Below, in pieces: positions 11,501 to 23,304 of a stretch of DNA of 64,000 nt (its first letter is position 1; each line of letters begins with the position of its first letter). The notes below the pieces were generated by a model that was not told where the DNA came from, made no database searches, and saw only the letters and a list, made by a program, of their open reading frames with translations. The stretch is taken from assembly GCF_901933205.1 (NCBI RefSeq), contig NC_044582.1, positions 17,707,820-17,771,819 of the forward strand. The letters run 5' to 3'. The DNA is from Camarhynchus parvulus. Its lineage: Eukaryota > Chordata > Aves > Passeriformes > Thraupidae. The position numbers and the translations under genes are program-made.

Positions 11501-14319
11501 CTACTAAACTCTACAGCTGGAATATCTGCCTTGGACTGAAGGGAATTCTGGGGGGAACGTGGCCAAAACTGCAAAAAAAAAAAAAAACGGAGCATGAGGA
11601 AAGCCTGGCTGGGTGAAGGATGGAGCTAAAGGGGATGGTAAGGGAGGGGAAATATCTCCACGTGTGGGAAGTTCTTCTAGAACTTCCATGGCATCAGTTC
11701 CAGCTCTGTCCTCTGTGGGAGGAAGGCTGGGCAGTGTCCTGCCATCAGGAGGGAACAGGAGAATTTCTGTGATGAAACTGCAAGGGAAATTCAGGTTAAA
11801 CACCAGGGAAATGTCCAGCCTAAAGGCCAGATGGGTAATGGAGTAAATAGTGTAGGACCTGTGGAAGGACAGGTCAGGCAGACACCTGCCAGACACAACT
11901 GAAGTCTGATTTATGTTACCTTGGGATAAATAGAATGTTGGTGATTTCATTAAAAAATCTTTTTCCATTATCCCTGCTTTCTACATTTCCATTTTCATTT
12001 TTTCCATGACATCTAGCTTATGCTTGGACTAATTAAAATATTTGAAGCCAAATAATAACTCTAAAATTTTTCGTGGTTTATGTTTTGTTAGGAGAAACTC
12101 AAGAGACACCGTGTTTATTGTTAGATCCCCTCAAACCCAACCTCAATTAAAGATATTGATCTCAATTTTCTTACTTTTAGAGCAATGAAGGCTCAGGTAT
12201 GATCTTGCACTGTTAATTCCATCGACTCATTCTGCAGAGGCAGAGCCAAAGGTTTCTTTAAATTAAATGCCCAGTAGCCAACAAATATTTGTTTCTGTTG
12301 TTTATAAAGTCCTGTTCTCATGAGATCAGAGGCAACTTTTATATTTTCCTTTGTTGAATTAATTTTATGAGCTCTTCAGGCTTGGTGTTGTTTCCTTGCT
12401 TATTATGTGTTTTGCTTTTCAAGATTGTTTTCATCCAATTGTCCTCCTCTAGATTTACAGTGAAAACAACTGAGGACACTTTGTGCATAACCCTTTCATC
12501 CAAAGTGATTGAAAAGTTCAGCTGAATATGCTCAGTGCATTATTTTTTTTTTTTCACTTGTCATCCTTCACAGCTTCCCTTCTTTACATTCTACCTCCAA
12601 ATATTGTTTTGTTTAAGGAGGAAAAAAAAAAAACCCATCCTGGTGACAATTTGCATAATATGTTAATGCTGATATGCATCCAGACATCTGGATGGCATTT
12701 TAATATCTCATTCTCATTCAGACAAGTAGGAACTACACAGATGGGAGAGACAATTTTAAGAGCATTGTTGTAAACAAATAAGGCAGCCAGGAAATCAAAC
12801 ACGCTCCACGATGGGCTTTGTGGCTGAGGATGTGCTCCTGACACGTTGTGACTGCAGGAGAGAGCTGCCTGCTCCACTCCCAGCTGCACCAGGAGGTAAA
12901 TGCAGCGCTGCAAATGGAGATTTGGGATCATTTCATGGCAAGTTCCCTTCCCAGCCTGTGGCAGTACCAGTTGTGGGTTCCTCTGGGTCTGGATTGAAGG
13001 CACTTGAGACAGCAATTCGTGTTTGGACTCAGGTGTTTATTATTTCTGATCAGTAGAACAGTCTCACTGCTGCGAGTTGGGCAGCTTTTCATTAGAAGGC
13101 ACAAAATGGCCAACAATCTCTTGTTCCAAGGTCTCCTAAGACTAAACTGTCCAATTAAGAGCTGACACCTGGATTATTTTCCCTTTTAACCCAATAACTG
13201 ATCCCAAAGAGCTGCAATGGGGACTTTTCTGCCCAACTACAAAATGCCACCCAAACCCATGGAGAAGGAGGAACAAGAAGCATGAAGAAGAAACTCAGGA
13301 CAAAACCCTGTGCCCTCCATCTTACTTCCATCCACAGCATACTAAAAATCCCAAAACCTCAATTTCTCACCAATTGATACACCCACACTACTCTCTATAA
13401 TCTGTTTCACACTTTTGTGGGTTCCAGTCTAGCTTGAAGTCTGGGAAACTTTCTCCATGGATGAGGGTCAGAGTCAGTGCTCCCCTTGGGGTAAGGGCAC
13501 CCCAGAGCAGACTCAGAAATATTCCCAGTGCCCTGGGTTTCCACAGTTTCATGGGAAGTTCCCTTCCCAACCCAACTAAACTGGCACCTCAGATTATCCT
13601 CAGTGCCTGTCAGATGGGATTATGTGGGGCTCTGCTGTGGGGTCTGGTTTATCTTATTTTCAATTAGCAACAGAAACAGCAACAATCGTGATTGCATCAG
13701 GAAGGAGACCTGTAAATGGTGCTCTCCTGCTCCACATAATCAGGTCCCTCCTGGGAGTGATTTGCTCCTGCTGTTAAAATCCATCTCCAGGGAGGCCTGG
13801 GGAGCTCCCTGCAGTCCCCTTTAATCTGCTGCTTGTTTGCAGCTCCTGTGCAGCGGCTCTGAACCCAGCATCCACAGGCAGGGCTGGTGTTTTGGGTGCC
13901 TGCTGCAGCTGTTTGTGCCAGAGCCATGAACAGCCCTTGCTGCAGGTGGAGCTGGCAGCTCAGCACATGCTGCACACAATCTCTCTCTGGACTGCACCAA
14001 AAGCCACAAAATCAGAGTATTCCCAAGAATCTGAGCCCCACAGGGATCATCCCAGTCCAGCTCCTGGCCCTGCACAGGCCAGCCCAAAGAACTGCTCCTC
14101 TCCTTCCCAAATAACACCATGAACTGATTGTGCTCTCCTTCACCCCTCAGCAGCTGTGCCTTCAGATCCCATACAACTAAATTCACAGGAAAATTTTCAG
14201 GAATTCAGCTGTGTTCAGTGAAATATGTGATAAAAGAGTCCAGGACTCTTCTTTCATCTCCTGTAATACAGGTAAAAAAGCTGGAATTTAAATTCTACCC
14301 CTTCACTATGGAATTGGAC
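8590..14319. other. Long unique stretch, no gene recognised
   Basis: No transposon is recognised in this 5.7 kb. The open frames at 9455-9850 (plus), 11504-11968 (minus) and 12584-13015 (minus) have no motif, no composition shift and no splice context that I trust. A 16-base segment at 12181-12196 (plus) sits between a very good acceptor (TTTTCTTACTTTTAG) and CAG-GTATGA, which could be a micro-exon but is too short to judge. Confidence 0.4.
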
Positions 14320-14400
14320 GGGGCCCTGAGCAGCCTGGTCTAGCAGAACAAGTCCCTGCTCATGGTCTTTAAAGGTCCCTTCCCATCCAATTCTATCATT
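14320..14400 (+). mobile_element. CR1 3' fragment, plus
   Basis: GGGCCCTGAGCAGCCTGGTC, then CTTTAAAGGTCCCTTCCCAT and CCAATTCTATCATT, is the CR1 3' terminus with its ATTCTAT-type tail. It has a deletion or divergence in the middle. Confidence 0.75.
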
Positions 14401-15907
14401 TCAATTATAAATAAATGAAAATATGAGAAAATCTATTGATTTTACATGACAAAAATAGGTATCTATCTAGGTATTTACTGGAAGATTTCAGGTAGTGAAA
14501 TATCAATGAGCTATTTAGGAAACCAGTTAAAAATTTGTGCCTGGTTCAGTCTGGTTAACTGAAGACCAGGGGACTCTCCTGAACAAAAGAAAATGTGATT
14601 AGAAGCTGAAAGACATGGGTGGTAATGACCTCAGAAAGCAGTTTAGCAAGGGAACTTGTAAAACCAGCAATTCCTAAAATAATTCTGCTTTTCCTCTGAC
14701 CTCAGAGCTGCAGATCTGCACGTGGCACATGCTAAGGAGGGGTGGAAGACAACTCACAGGAACAAGAGCCAGAGGTAATGGAAACACAGAGAAAGGCCTT
14801 AATTTGTGCTCAAACCTATGAATAAAAACAAGACTGCAGCATAAAATAAAACTGGACAGGAGCCTTTCAGAAAACTGGTGAATAAACCAATTTTCCTTCA
14901 TGATTCCAACCTGTTCCCCGTGCTGCAGGAATGATTCCAGGGGACAATTCCCATCCACCTGTGGATGATTTCCACCACTGGATCTTCCTTTTCCCATGGG
15001 AGAAATGTCTCTCATGCTCTGTCTCTCTCACTTCTCCTTTTTTCTGAGCCCAAATTTGGGGGCTGTGGCCAAGCTGTGAGCCAGGCAGCAGCAGATTGAA
15101 GCTGTCACCAACTGGGATCAGGAGCAGAACTGAAAGTTGGAATCTGGGCCAGGAACTCTTCTAATGCAGCTTGGAAAACTTTATGTGCTGTATCTTAAGT
15201 TTGCCTTAAAATAAAATTTTAAAAAGTCAATAAAACTTTAATCCTAAGCATGCTAACATTGACAAATTTAGTTAAAAGAAGGATAAAAATAGTCATTTAA
15301 TTTTTAGTCTGCAAATTGTGAGATTGCAAACAGCATTTGCTCTCCAAGAGGATTCTGTATTTTGTTCACACAGCTGGATTTTTGTGATGGTTGGGACAGG
15401 CTTAAAGAAAATCATGATCTAATTGCTCCTCTTTCAAGTCTGGTGATGATGGAGCTATTGTGGCAACCTGAATGTCTGGGGAAAAAAAAAACATTAATAA
15501 CAAATGATTCTCTGATCACAGAGTGCTGGAAAGCAGGAAAATGATTGAATGATGATGGGAATAGGCAGAAAACAGGAGACAGAGGCTTTAAAAGCAGAGA
15601 TTTGTTTGTTTAAGGCAGCTGGGGCTGAGGTGTCGTCTCACCAGGGTTGTGCTCATTCCATTATCATCCCTCCACCTTCCCCTCCTTGGCATTTCCCCCT
15701 CCCTGAACTAAGGAAGAAGCTGAGAGAACCCAAAGTTATTTTTTACGTCAATCATTTTCCCAAATATTCATCTTCCTGCACCTCAGCATCCCCCAGAAAC
15801 CAGCATTTTTATGAGATTGCAGGAGCTTTTGGTGAAAGGTTTCCATAAAACATGTATGAATTCACCGTATACACCCAGCAAAAGGAGAACAGATATATCA
15901 CAGCAGA
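14401..15907. other. Unique sequence, nothing recognised
   Basis: No repeats, RNA genes or convincing exons seen. Confidence 0.5.
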
Positions 15908-16147
15908 TCATATTTCCGTGTCATCTTTGGTGAGAAAATATAGATCAATTGATTCTAAACTGTTTTCTGGGACTGGAACTGCACAAAAAGCACTGGGTAA
16001 CTGATGCTGACCACAGGAAGAGTTATTGTCTAATGAGTTTTCTCCATTTGGATCTGTAACATACAATTCCACCTTGAATGAAATCAAATTTGTCGTCTCC
16101 TGTTCTTCATCAACAAGTGAAAAACCAGAAAAGCAGTTCCAGCTCAA
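15908..16147 (-). other. Protein-like open frame, unidentified (possible exon or relic)
   Basis: The minus strand is open for 79 codons in AT-rich DNA where stops should be frequent. The predicted chain is hydrophilic and balanced. It contains VDEEQETTNLISFKVELYVT and, near the end, ENSLESIDLYFLTKDDTEI before a TGA. A possible acceptor is the AACAG that precedes GAGACGAC on the minus strand; its pyrimidine tract lies about 14 bases away. No poly(A) signal follows closely. I do not recognise a family. It could be a real exon, a decayed exon or chance. Confidence 0.28.
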
Positions 16148-19100
16148 TCACTTACACCACAGCCACATTAAAACCCTTCAGCTGAAAATTTACAACAACT
16201 TCTACGTGAAGAATGTGATGTCTTGCTCCTCAGGCCTGCTTCCAAAGCCAATGTCTTTTCAAAACCATTGAAATTTCTCCAAAACAACGAAGCTGCTCGT
16301 TCAGGCTGCACGATTAAATGTGAGGATTTGAAAGCAAGTGAACACAGAGCATGAAAGCAGCCAGTATTGATCGGCATGATGAGCATAATCCCCACTGCTG
16401 GAAGAGGTGCAGAGGAGCAATCTCAGTGCCTGGAGATGACTGAAAGCTGCTCTCAGCTCGTGCAGCCCTGCTTTGGTGGCAGAAGATCAGTCGGTAAATT
16501 GAGGGATCATGAGGGCTAATCTTATAAAGGATTTTTTGAAATGTTCTCAGGACTTTGGGTACCTTGATTTCTGTAAAGAAGCTGTCAGTGCAGGGATGTT
16601 CCCCAGCAGCATCAGGTGCACACAGAAAAGTTCCCAGCACTGATTTCAAAACCTACATTGTTAAAAAGAGGTTTAATTAAAATCAAAGGGGCTCCTTTCA
16701 AGTTGTTCCAGGCTTCAGCTGCTTACCTTAATCAATTAAAAAAAGAAAAAAGGTGGGATTGTCTCCTCCAACAGATCTTTTGGAATTGCTCCAACACTCT
16801 GTGTAATTTGAGACTTAGGACAGCTCTTCATTCTAACCAAGATAATAAAATTTCACAGAAGAAAAAGCATCCCATCGTGTGCAGAGCTGGATGAAGGCAA
16901 AAAAGCATCAAAATGCTTCATTCCTCTCCCTGCCTTGAGCAAAGCTCCCCTTGCTCTCCGAAATTCTGGGGTGTAAAACCAGGAAAGGCTTTTCAGCAAA
17001 GGGCCAAGGGGAAAATGGAAGTGAGAGGGAAGATTTGGACTTTCCTCAGGGATTTAATTGTGCTGTTGACTCTGTCTCTCTCCAGAATCCCATCTCCAGC
17101 CTTCTGATGGTGCTGAACCTCCTTGGGGCTCTCTCAAAATTGATTAGCTTGTTTGTTTTTTTCAAAGCCAGAGATTACAACACTACCCCACCAATCTGCT
17201 TTCCATGTGTTCTTGGATTTCAGCGTGGAAAATCCTTGGTTTTTACAGAGAAGTTGACCAGAAAAGGCAGAATGGAGAGACACAGGCAAAGCCCTGGAGC
17301 TCCAGGGAAACGGGATCTGATCCTGCTAATCCTCAATAATTCCCTTATTTTGTTTTGTGGACCATGTGGCAAAAGTCCTGCTGCTCTTTTCTCCTCTGTC
17401 ATCTTGCGTTATTAAAATTCCCTTCCATCCTCCATCTCCGTGCAAAATAATCAGTGTCCTAAAATGGTATCAACTCAGCAAACTCATCCTGAAAGAACGG
17501 GGAACACTCCTCAGCAATTTGCATCCAAATTGTGGATAAAAATTGGGGATTCATCCTCTGTCCCTCCAGCTGGCAGCAGAGAGGCAAGGCTTTGTTTTTA
17601 TCTGTGTATTATGTACAGTATTCATAATTGAAGTGGTAATTTTTAATGTTCCTGGCTGGTTTTTGTTCAGTGAGATCCATTTCACCCTCCTGCCTTGGGA
17701 GGGGGATATCTTAATCATATTTATAGCATTTATAAAAGTCATTCAAACCTTATATTTTATGAGATCTGAGGCATGTAGAGAATTTCTACTGAGAATCATC
17801 CTTTTTTTCCCCATCCTAAGAGGAGAAAGGACTGCATTAAATTATCTGAAATTTAAATGCATTAGCTGCTAGCCAGGGTGAATTTTCATATAAATTAATA
17901 TTGTTATTGTATTTTAATAAAGCCACGGCATTTATGGAATTATGCAGACATCAATTACTTGGAGGTATCTTGGAACAATTATTGACTTCATGCATCAGCT
18001 ATTCCCTCCCTTCCAAACCAGTTGCACTCTTCAGGAGCACCATCCATCAACAAGCCATAAAACCACATTTTCAAAGCCATCCCTGATAGAAAAAGCCCCC
18101 TGAGCCCACGACATCCTAATGTGTGGCTGTGTAATTAAAATTTTGACATATGCAAGGAGTTGTAAGATAGATAAAAGAGCCTGGGTTGTAAATAGAAGTT
18201 GAAAGGCTCCCAGCAGATGGTTGGTTTGTGGCAGAGCCAAGAGATGACAAACAGATGGTTTAGGTGTGAAGGACAGGCTGGGAGAGCTGGGCATGCAATG
18301 GGAGACAACTCTGTGGAGTTTTGCTTGGAGAGGAGGTTAAACATTTCACATGTTTCTATTTGCACTCCCAGCAATGTGTCAGTGGAAAAAGGCCAACGAT
18401 ACAGCCCAAGAATAATAAAAATAATAATCATCAGTATCCAGGCATTCCAGACAGGCTTCAGGGAGGCAAAATCTGTTCGAGCTCAGCTCTCACTTGAGAG
18501 CACAGCCACTGCCACCCCAAGTCCTGCGCGGGGGCTCAGCTGGCTTAATTCAAACAGAAATATTCAGAATTGGGGCAAAATCAGATTGCTGATATTTACA
18601 GGTGCCTGAAAAGCAGATTTAGTCACGCTGTAAATGAACTGGAGCTTGCAGGCTCCCTGCTTGTTGTGTTAAGTGTGCGATGAGTGGGTTCAGCTCAAAT
18701 TTAGGTGATTCTGCACCAAAATCATGACCAGAAAGAATCTCCTCTGGGCAGAAAGATCAAATCAAATATTACTTATTTTTTTTTAAACAATGGCAAGTCG
18801 GAAATCACAATCAAATTAAAATTACAATGCTGTTAATCCTGCTCTTGAGTTCAGTTCCCTGTTACATTTTGACTCTCTCCTATTGGAAAGTAGTTGTGAG
18901 AAAAAACTCCAAGCCTTTCTCTAGAATGCACCAGTTTCATCAGCACTCCAGTGTTTCCCTTCTAGTAAAACTACAATTTCTTATTAATATCGAGCAAAAA
19001 CCTACACAAAACTCACAATTATATTGGGTTTTTGCAAGTTAAAATTTACTTAGGCTTAAAAAATGCAATCTGTTGCTCCAAGAATCAAACCAAAGTGTCC

Positions 19101-19149
19101 TGTAATAAATAATCCTGAAAGCATCACCTGCTTGTCTTTGAGGAGTTTC
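16148..19149. other. Unique sequence, nothing firmly recognised
   Basis: The 154-codon plus frame at 16951-17415 has no motif or splice support and a composition like its surroundings. 17850-17990 is AT-rich and conserved-looking by eye. No transposon is recognised. Confidence 0.4.
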
Positions 19150-19405
19150 CACAAACTGGTGAAAGATAATTCATTAAAATAATTCATGTTTTCCTGCCTT
19201 ACCAAGCCCAGGAGTTGTTCCAAGCCTGACCTAGGAAGGAGGTGCTTTGGGAAGTGCAGGTTTGGATTTTATCCCTGACCACAAATTGGTGAAAGATAAT
19301 TGATTAAAATCATTTGTGGCTTTTTCTGCCTTAGGAAAGTTTCTCCAAGCCTGCCCTGGGAAGGAGGAGCCTTGGGAGGCGCAGTTTGGATTTTATCTCT
19401 GCTCT
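19150..19405. repeat. Direct tandem duplication, about 130 bp, two copies
   Basis: Copy 1 starts at 19150 (CACAAACTGGTGAAAGATAA) and copy 2 at 19280 (CACAAATTGGTGAAAGATAA). Both go on through ATTAAAAT, CTGCCTTA, CCAAGCCTG, GGGAAGGAGG and TTTGGATTTTATC. Scattered mismatches and small indels show it is not recent. Confidence 0.92.
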
Positions 19406-20406
19406 GACTCCATCTGCATCCATTCTGCTGGCTGAATAATCTGTTCAGTGCCTGCCAAGCTCCCTCTCCTTGCTCTTTTGGGGCTGGCTGTGCCTGCTGT
19501 GTCCTGGCTCAGCATTTCCAGGCTGTCCCAGCTGTCCCCACTCCTCAGGGTGACAATCCCCGCTCCTGCCAGCTCCTCCTGCTGCTCCCACTCCCAGCCC
19601 TGCCCTCCATCCTGGCGCTGCAATCAAGCAGCATCACCCCCATCACTGATCCAAGCTTTTTTCCCACCACGTTGGCAAATTTATCTTCTTTTTCTGCCTG
19701 GAGAGGAGCTGGGTATTGGGGCTATAAATTAGCCTCAGGATTAACTTATTTGACTTACTCTCTTTTATTTTTGGCTAATTTTTTTCATTTTGGCTAAATT
19801 TTATTTTGACTGTCGCTTGTCGTGTTTTCTTTTTTATCTCACTCCTGTATCCCTCTTTTTTTCTCCGTGGTTTTTTCTCTCTGCCAGGTCTCACTGTCCA
19901 AGGCAGGTGATTTTTAGCAGCACTGTTTGTGCTCTGACAGCTGAGGCTGTGTCACAAAAATATTACAAACTACATCCTTCACGAGTTTCCAGTAGCCATA
20001 AACATTTGCTCTAAAAATCTGAGTAGGATTTTGTTGAGGATATTATTTCTATAAATCTGGATGATATCTATATAAATACTTATTAATAATGTGCAGATAA
20101 AATATATTGATATATTCTCAAGGCCTAATAGAAACCACAGAAGCACAAATGTCTCACAAATATAACAGAAGCACATAATAAATGTGAGCCCAGATTGGTC
20201 TTATTTTTGTGGAGGGATTGTTCTCATGTAAAAATGATATTTGAATGTCAAACAGCCAGACCTATTTGGGGATATGTATTTTTTCAATATATTTAAAGCA
20301 CTAAAATTATATTTCGATATAATGTGTATTTATTATAATTATATATTTGGATCTAACTGGTTCTCAAAACTAAAAAATAAAAAGCTCACCTCTGTCCCTG
20401 TCTCTA
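19406..20406. other. GC-richer then very AT-rich unique sequence
   Basis: 19420-19640 is CT-rich and GC-richer than its surroundings. 20030-20370 is strongly AT-rich. No gene is supported. Confidence 0.4.
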
Positions 20407-20520
20407 AACTTCCAAAAATACCTTAAAATAATCCCTACAACACTGAACTTCCAAAAATACCTTAAAATAATCCCTGTAACACTAAACCTCCAAAAATCCC
20501 TTAAAGCACTCCCCACCACA
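20407..20520. repeat. 39-bp tandem repeat, about 2.8 units
   Basis: AACTTCCAAAAATACCTTAA occurs at 20407 and 20446, and a diverged copy (AACCTCCAAAAATCCCTTAA) at 20485; spacing is 39 bp each time. Confidence 0.88.
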
Positions 20521-21365
20521 ATCCCTGCTCTCTGGGTGAAGCCAGGAGATGCTACAGGGATTCCTCAAGGCACATCTGATTTTTTCTCTCTGCCTCCATC
20601 AGGACTGTGGCAGAATCGGGGTTAATTTTGGTTTGCTCTGTTCTCCCCTGTGAGGATAAAACCCTGGAGCTCATTTACCCCGGAGTCAATGATTTCTCCA
20701 GATGACTTCAGATTTAAAGTGTCCTGGGTGAGACCAGAATTTGACCCATAATTTGGTTTTTTTAAGTTATGAGGTTTTTTTGCAGCATCATCCACCTGAA
20801 CACTCACTTTACTCACCCATCAATATTCACACTTTAAAGGATGATTTCCTATCAATGACCTATGGAAACTGGGCCCTTCAAATAATAAAAAAAGACCCCA
20901 ATGGGAACAACATCTGCCTCCATCCAGCCCTTTGTTTGCCTTAGAGAAGGGCTGGAGTGATGAGGAAGTTAAAGGAGAGATCACTTTTAATTTTCACATT
21001 TCCCAATTAAGTGGCTCCATGAATCACCATTTTTAGGGAGCCCATCATGGAAGCAGTGACAAAACATCCTTTGAGTTCCACAGGATCTTTTCCTGAACAC
21101 CTCAGAGAGGGGGAAAGTGGAATACTGGCATTTATCAACCTTTACAACCCATATAATTATACATTTGTTTTTTCTTGGGCATGAAAAGCAACCAACTGTC
21201 CTTAGGCTCCAAAACTCCCATGGCTACCTCAGATTTTCCTATGGACAATCCCTCAGGCAGCATCACAGCCCTGCAAGCAATTAAATGACCATTTTCGTAA
21301 CAATAAAACCTGGTGGAATGCCAGAAAATAATAATTTCTCTGCCAGCTGATGTTTCTTTACTCAC
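20521..21365. other. Unique sequence, nothing recognised
   Basis: No repeat or exon signal that I can support. Confidence 0.45.
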
Positions 21366-21446
21366 CTGATGCAGATCTAAAGGCAAAGTGATGACGTGGC
21401 CAGTGATGGAGGGAGATGCTGCAGGGTCCCAGCCTGTGGAGAGGAG
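21366..21446 (-). other. Possible internal coding exon (81 nt, phase 0-0)
   Basis: On the minus strand an acceptor with a long pyrimidine tract (TTTTCTGTCCCTTCCAG) is followed by exactly 27 open codons and then a consensus donor (CATCAG then GTGAGTAAAG). The peptide starts LLSTGWDPAASPSITGHVIT and ends LDLHQ. It keeps frame at both ends, as a cassette exon would. The 16-bp minisatellite begins only about 65 bp away on the acceptor side. I do not recognise the protein. Chance remains possible because 27 open codons are not rare. Confidence 0.32.
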
Positions 21447-21510
21447 CTGGAAGGGACAGAAAATTGTCTGGTGTGAGTGACAGGGACCTCCCTGAGCAGA
21501 GAGGATGAGG

Positions 21511-22148
21511 GAAATACAGGGGGTGGGAAATGCAGGGGGTGTAAAATATAAAGAGTGTAAAATACAGGGGGTGTAAAATGTAAGGTGTGTAAAATGTAGG
21601 GTGTGTAAAATACAAAGGGTGTAAAATAAAGGGGGTGTAAAATGTAGGGTGTGTAAAGTACAGAGTGTGTAAAATACAGGGGTGTAAAATACAGGGGGTG
21701 TGAAATGTAAGGTGTGTAAAATACAAAGGGTGTAAAATAAAGGGGGAGTAAAACACAGGGTGTGTAAAATACAGGTGGTGTAGAATTGTAGGGTCTGTGA
21801 AGTACAGAGAGTGTAAAATACAGAGGGAGTAAAATTCAGGGTGTGTAAAATACAGGGTGTTTAAAATGTAGGGTGTGTAAAATACAGGGTGTGTAAAGTA
21901 CAGAGTCTAAAATACAGAGGGTGTAAAATATTGGGTGCATAAAATACAGGGGGCGTAAAATGTAAGGTGTGTAAAATGTAGGGTGTGTAAAATACAAAAA
22001 ATACAGAGGGTGTAAAATACAGAAGGTGTAAAATAAAGGGGGTGTAAAACATAGGGTGTGTAAAATACACAGTGTGTAAAATACACAGTGTGTAAAAGTA
22101 CCGTGGGTAAAATGTAAGGTGTGCAAAACACAGGGTGTGCATAATGTA
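21511..22148. repeat. 16-bp minisatellite, about 38 units
   Basis: The unit is close to GTGTAAAATACAGGGT, repeated across about 640 bp with single-base and 1-2 base length variants. Variants recur in blocks (GTAAGGT, GTAGGGT, ACAAAGG, AAAGGGG endings follow one another more than once), which suggests higher-order duplication. On the minus strand all frames are long and open and give FTH/LYFTHP-like peptide repeats. These are translation artefacts of the array. Confidence 0.96.
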
Positions 22149-23102
22149 ACAGAAGATGTGTATACACAGAGAAAGAGCTGAAAAACTCGGGATTTAGGCA
22201 ATTATCCCACTTCATTTGAGAGGGAAAGCCACAAAAGCAGAGGGTGAGCCCCAGTTGATCCCGTGCAGCACCTCACCTCTTCTGAGTCTTCTCCAAACCC
22301 ATCCCCTCATCCAAAGGTCCAATCCCATCTGCAGCTTGGCAGAGCTGCCTCAAAGGATCCAATTTTCTGACCTTGCTCAGCTCTGCTGCTCAGTGCTTGG
22401 CCTTCTCCAGAACTGTGCTGTGAAACTGTACAAAATATTTATATATGAACATATGTATAGGTCATTGTGTATGTATTTATATAAATGTATGTGTGTGCAG
22501 GTCGAGATTGCAAATACACATTGAACCAAACCCAGTGTGTTTTAAAAGGGAACAGAAGCTTTAAGCAAATGAAGGTTAAAGAGATCAGGTAGTCAATGAA
22601 ATAGGAAAACTTGTTAAAAAGCAAATAAAAATCACTGAGCACAACCATTGTGATCTGGTTTCTGATAGATCATTTAAAAATATTTAAAATATTAAAAATT
22701 ATTTAAAAATAAGGAGGAAGCAAAACAACTTGTAGTGCTGACACTGAAACAAATGGAATTAGCAAACCCCACAAAGCACAGCTCTCCTCAGAGCAGAAAC
22801 ACATCATGGAGAGAGGTTGTTTGACCATTCCATTAGTTGACAAAATTATCAAGATCAAGATCATTAAGCTGAGTAAGATGAGATTTACGAGAAAAAGAAA
22901 CAATAACATGGAAAAACAGAGATGAAGGGTTTTATTTGAACTGAGAAATTGCATTTATTATTTAAACACAATCATCATCATCGTCTGGACACCAGAAGCA
23001 GCCTGGAAAGATGAGATTTAAAAAGAACTTAACCATGAAGCTGAGAGAAGATCAGCACAAGGGCAATGAAAACCAGCCCAGAGTGCTGTAAATTCAAAGA
23101 AC
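22149..23102. other. Unique sequence, short AT microsatellites
   Basis: 22436-22500 is TA/TG-rich. The donor-like site at 22270-22275 (minus) was considered and dropped. No gene seen. Confidence 0.4.
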
Positions 23103-23304
23103 AGGTTTGGATGGGATATTCAGAAAAATCCTTCCCTGTGAGGGGCTGGGATGGAATTCCCAGAGCAGCTGGGGCTGCCCTGGATCCCTGGCAGTGCCCA
23201 AGGCCAGGCTGGACACTGGGGTTTGGAGGACCCTGGGACAATGGGAGGTGTCCCTGCCATGGATGGGGTGGAATGAGATGAATTTAAGGTCCCTTCCAAC
23301 CCAA
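23103..23304 (+). mobile_element. CR1 3' fragment, plus
   Basis: The usual CR1 order is present: CTTCCCTGTGAGG, GGGCTGCCCTGGATCCCTGG, CCAAGGCCAGGCTGGACACT, GGAGGTGTCCCTGCCATG, then TTTAAGGTCCCTTCCAACCC. The copy is truncated at the 5' side and lacks the terminal ATTCT repeats. Confidence 0.92.

Noticed and set aside
16951..17415. 154-codon plus frame
   Set aside because: No motif and base composition like the surroundings; length is within chance for 64 kb.
19183..19240. Minus-strand acceptor/donor pair giving a 28-base segment
   Set aside because: Falls inside the 130-bp tandem duplication and the second copy does not keep the sites.
21358..22215. Several minus frames over 90 codons with FTH/LYFTHP repeats
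   Set aside because: Translation of the 16-bp minisatellite; all three frames are open, which is an array artefact.
22271..22328. Exon-like 52-base segment on the minus strand ending in GTGAGG
   Set aside because: The text (ATGGGTTTGGAGAAGACTC) resembles common avian CR1 body sequence, so the sites are probably repeat-derived.
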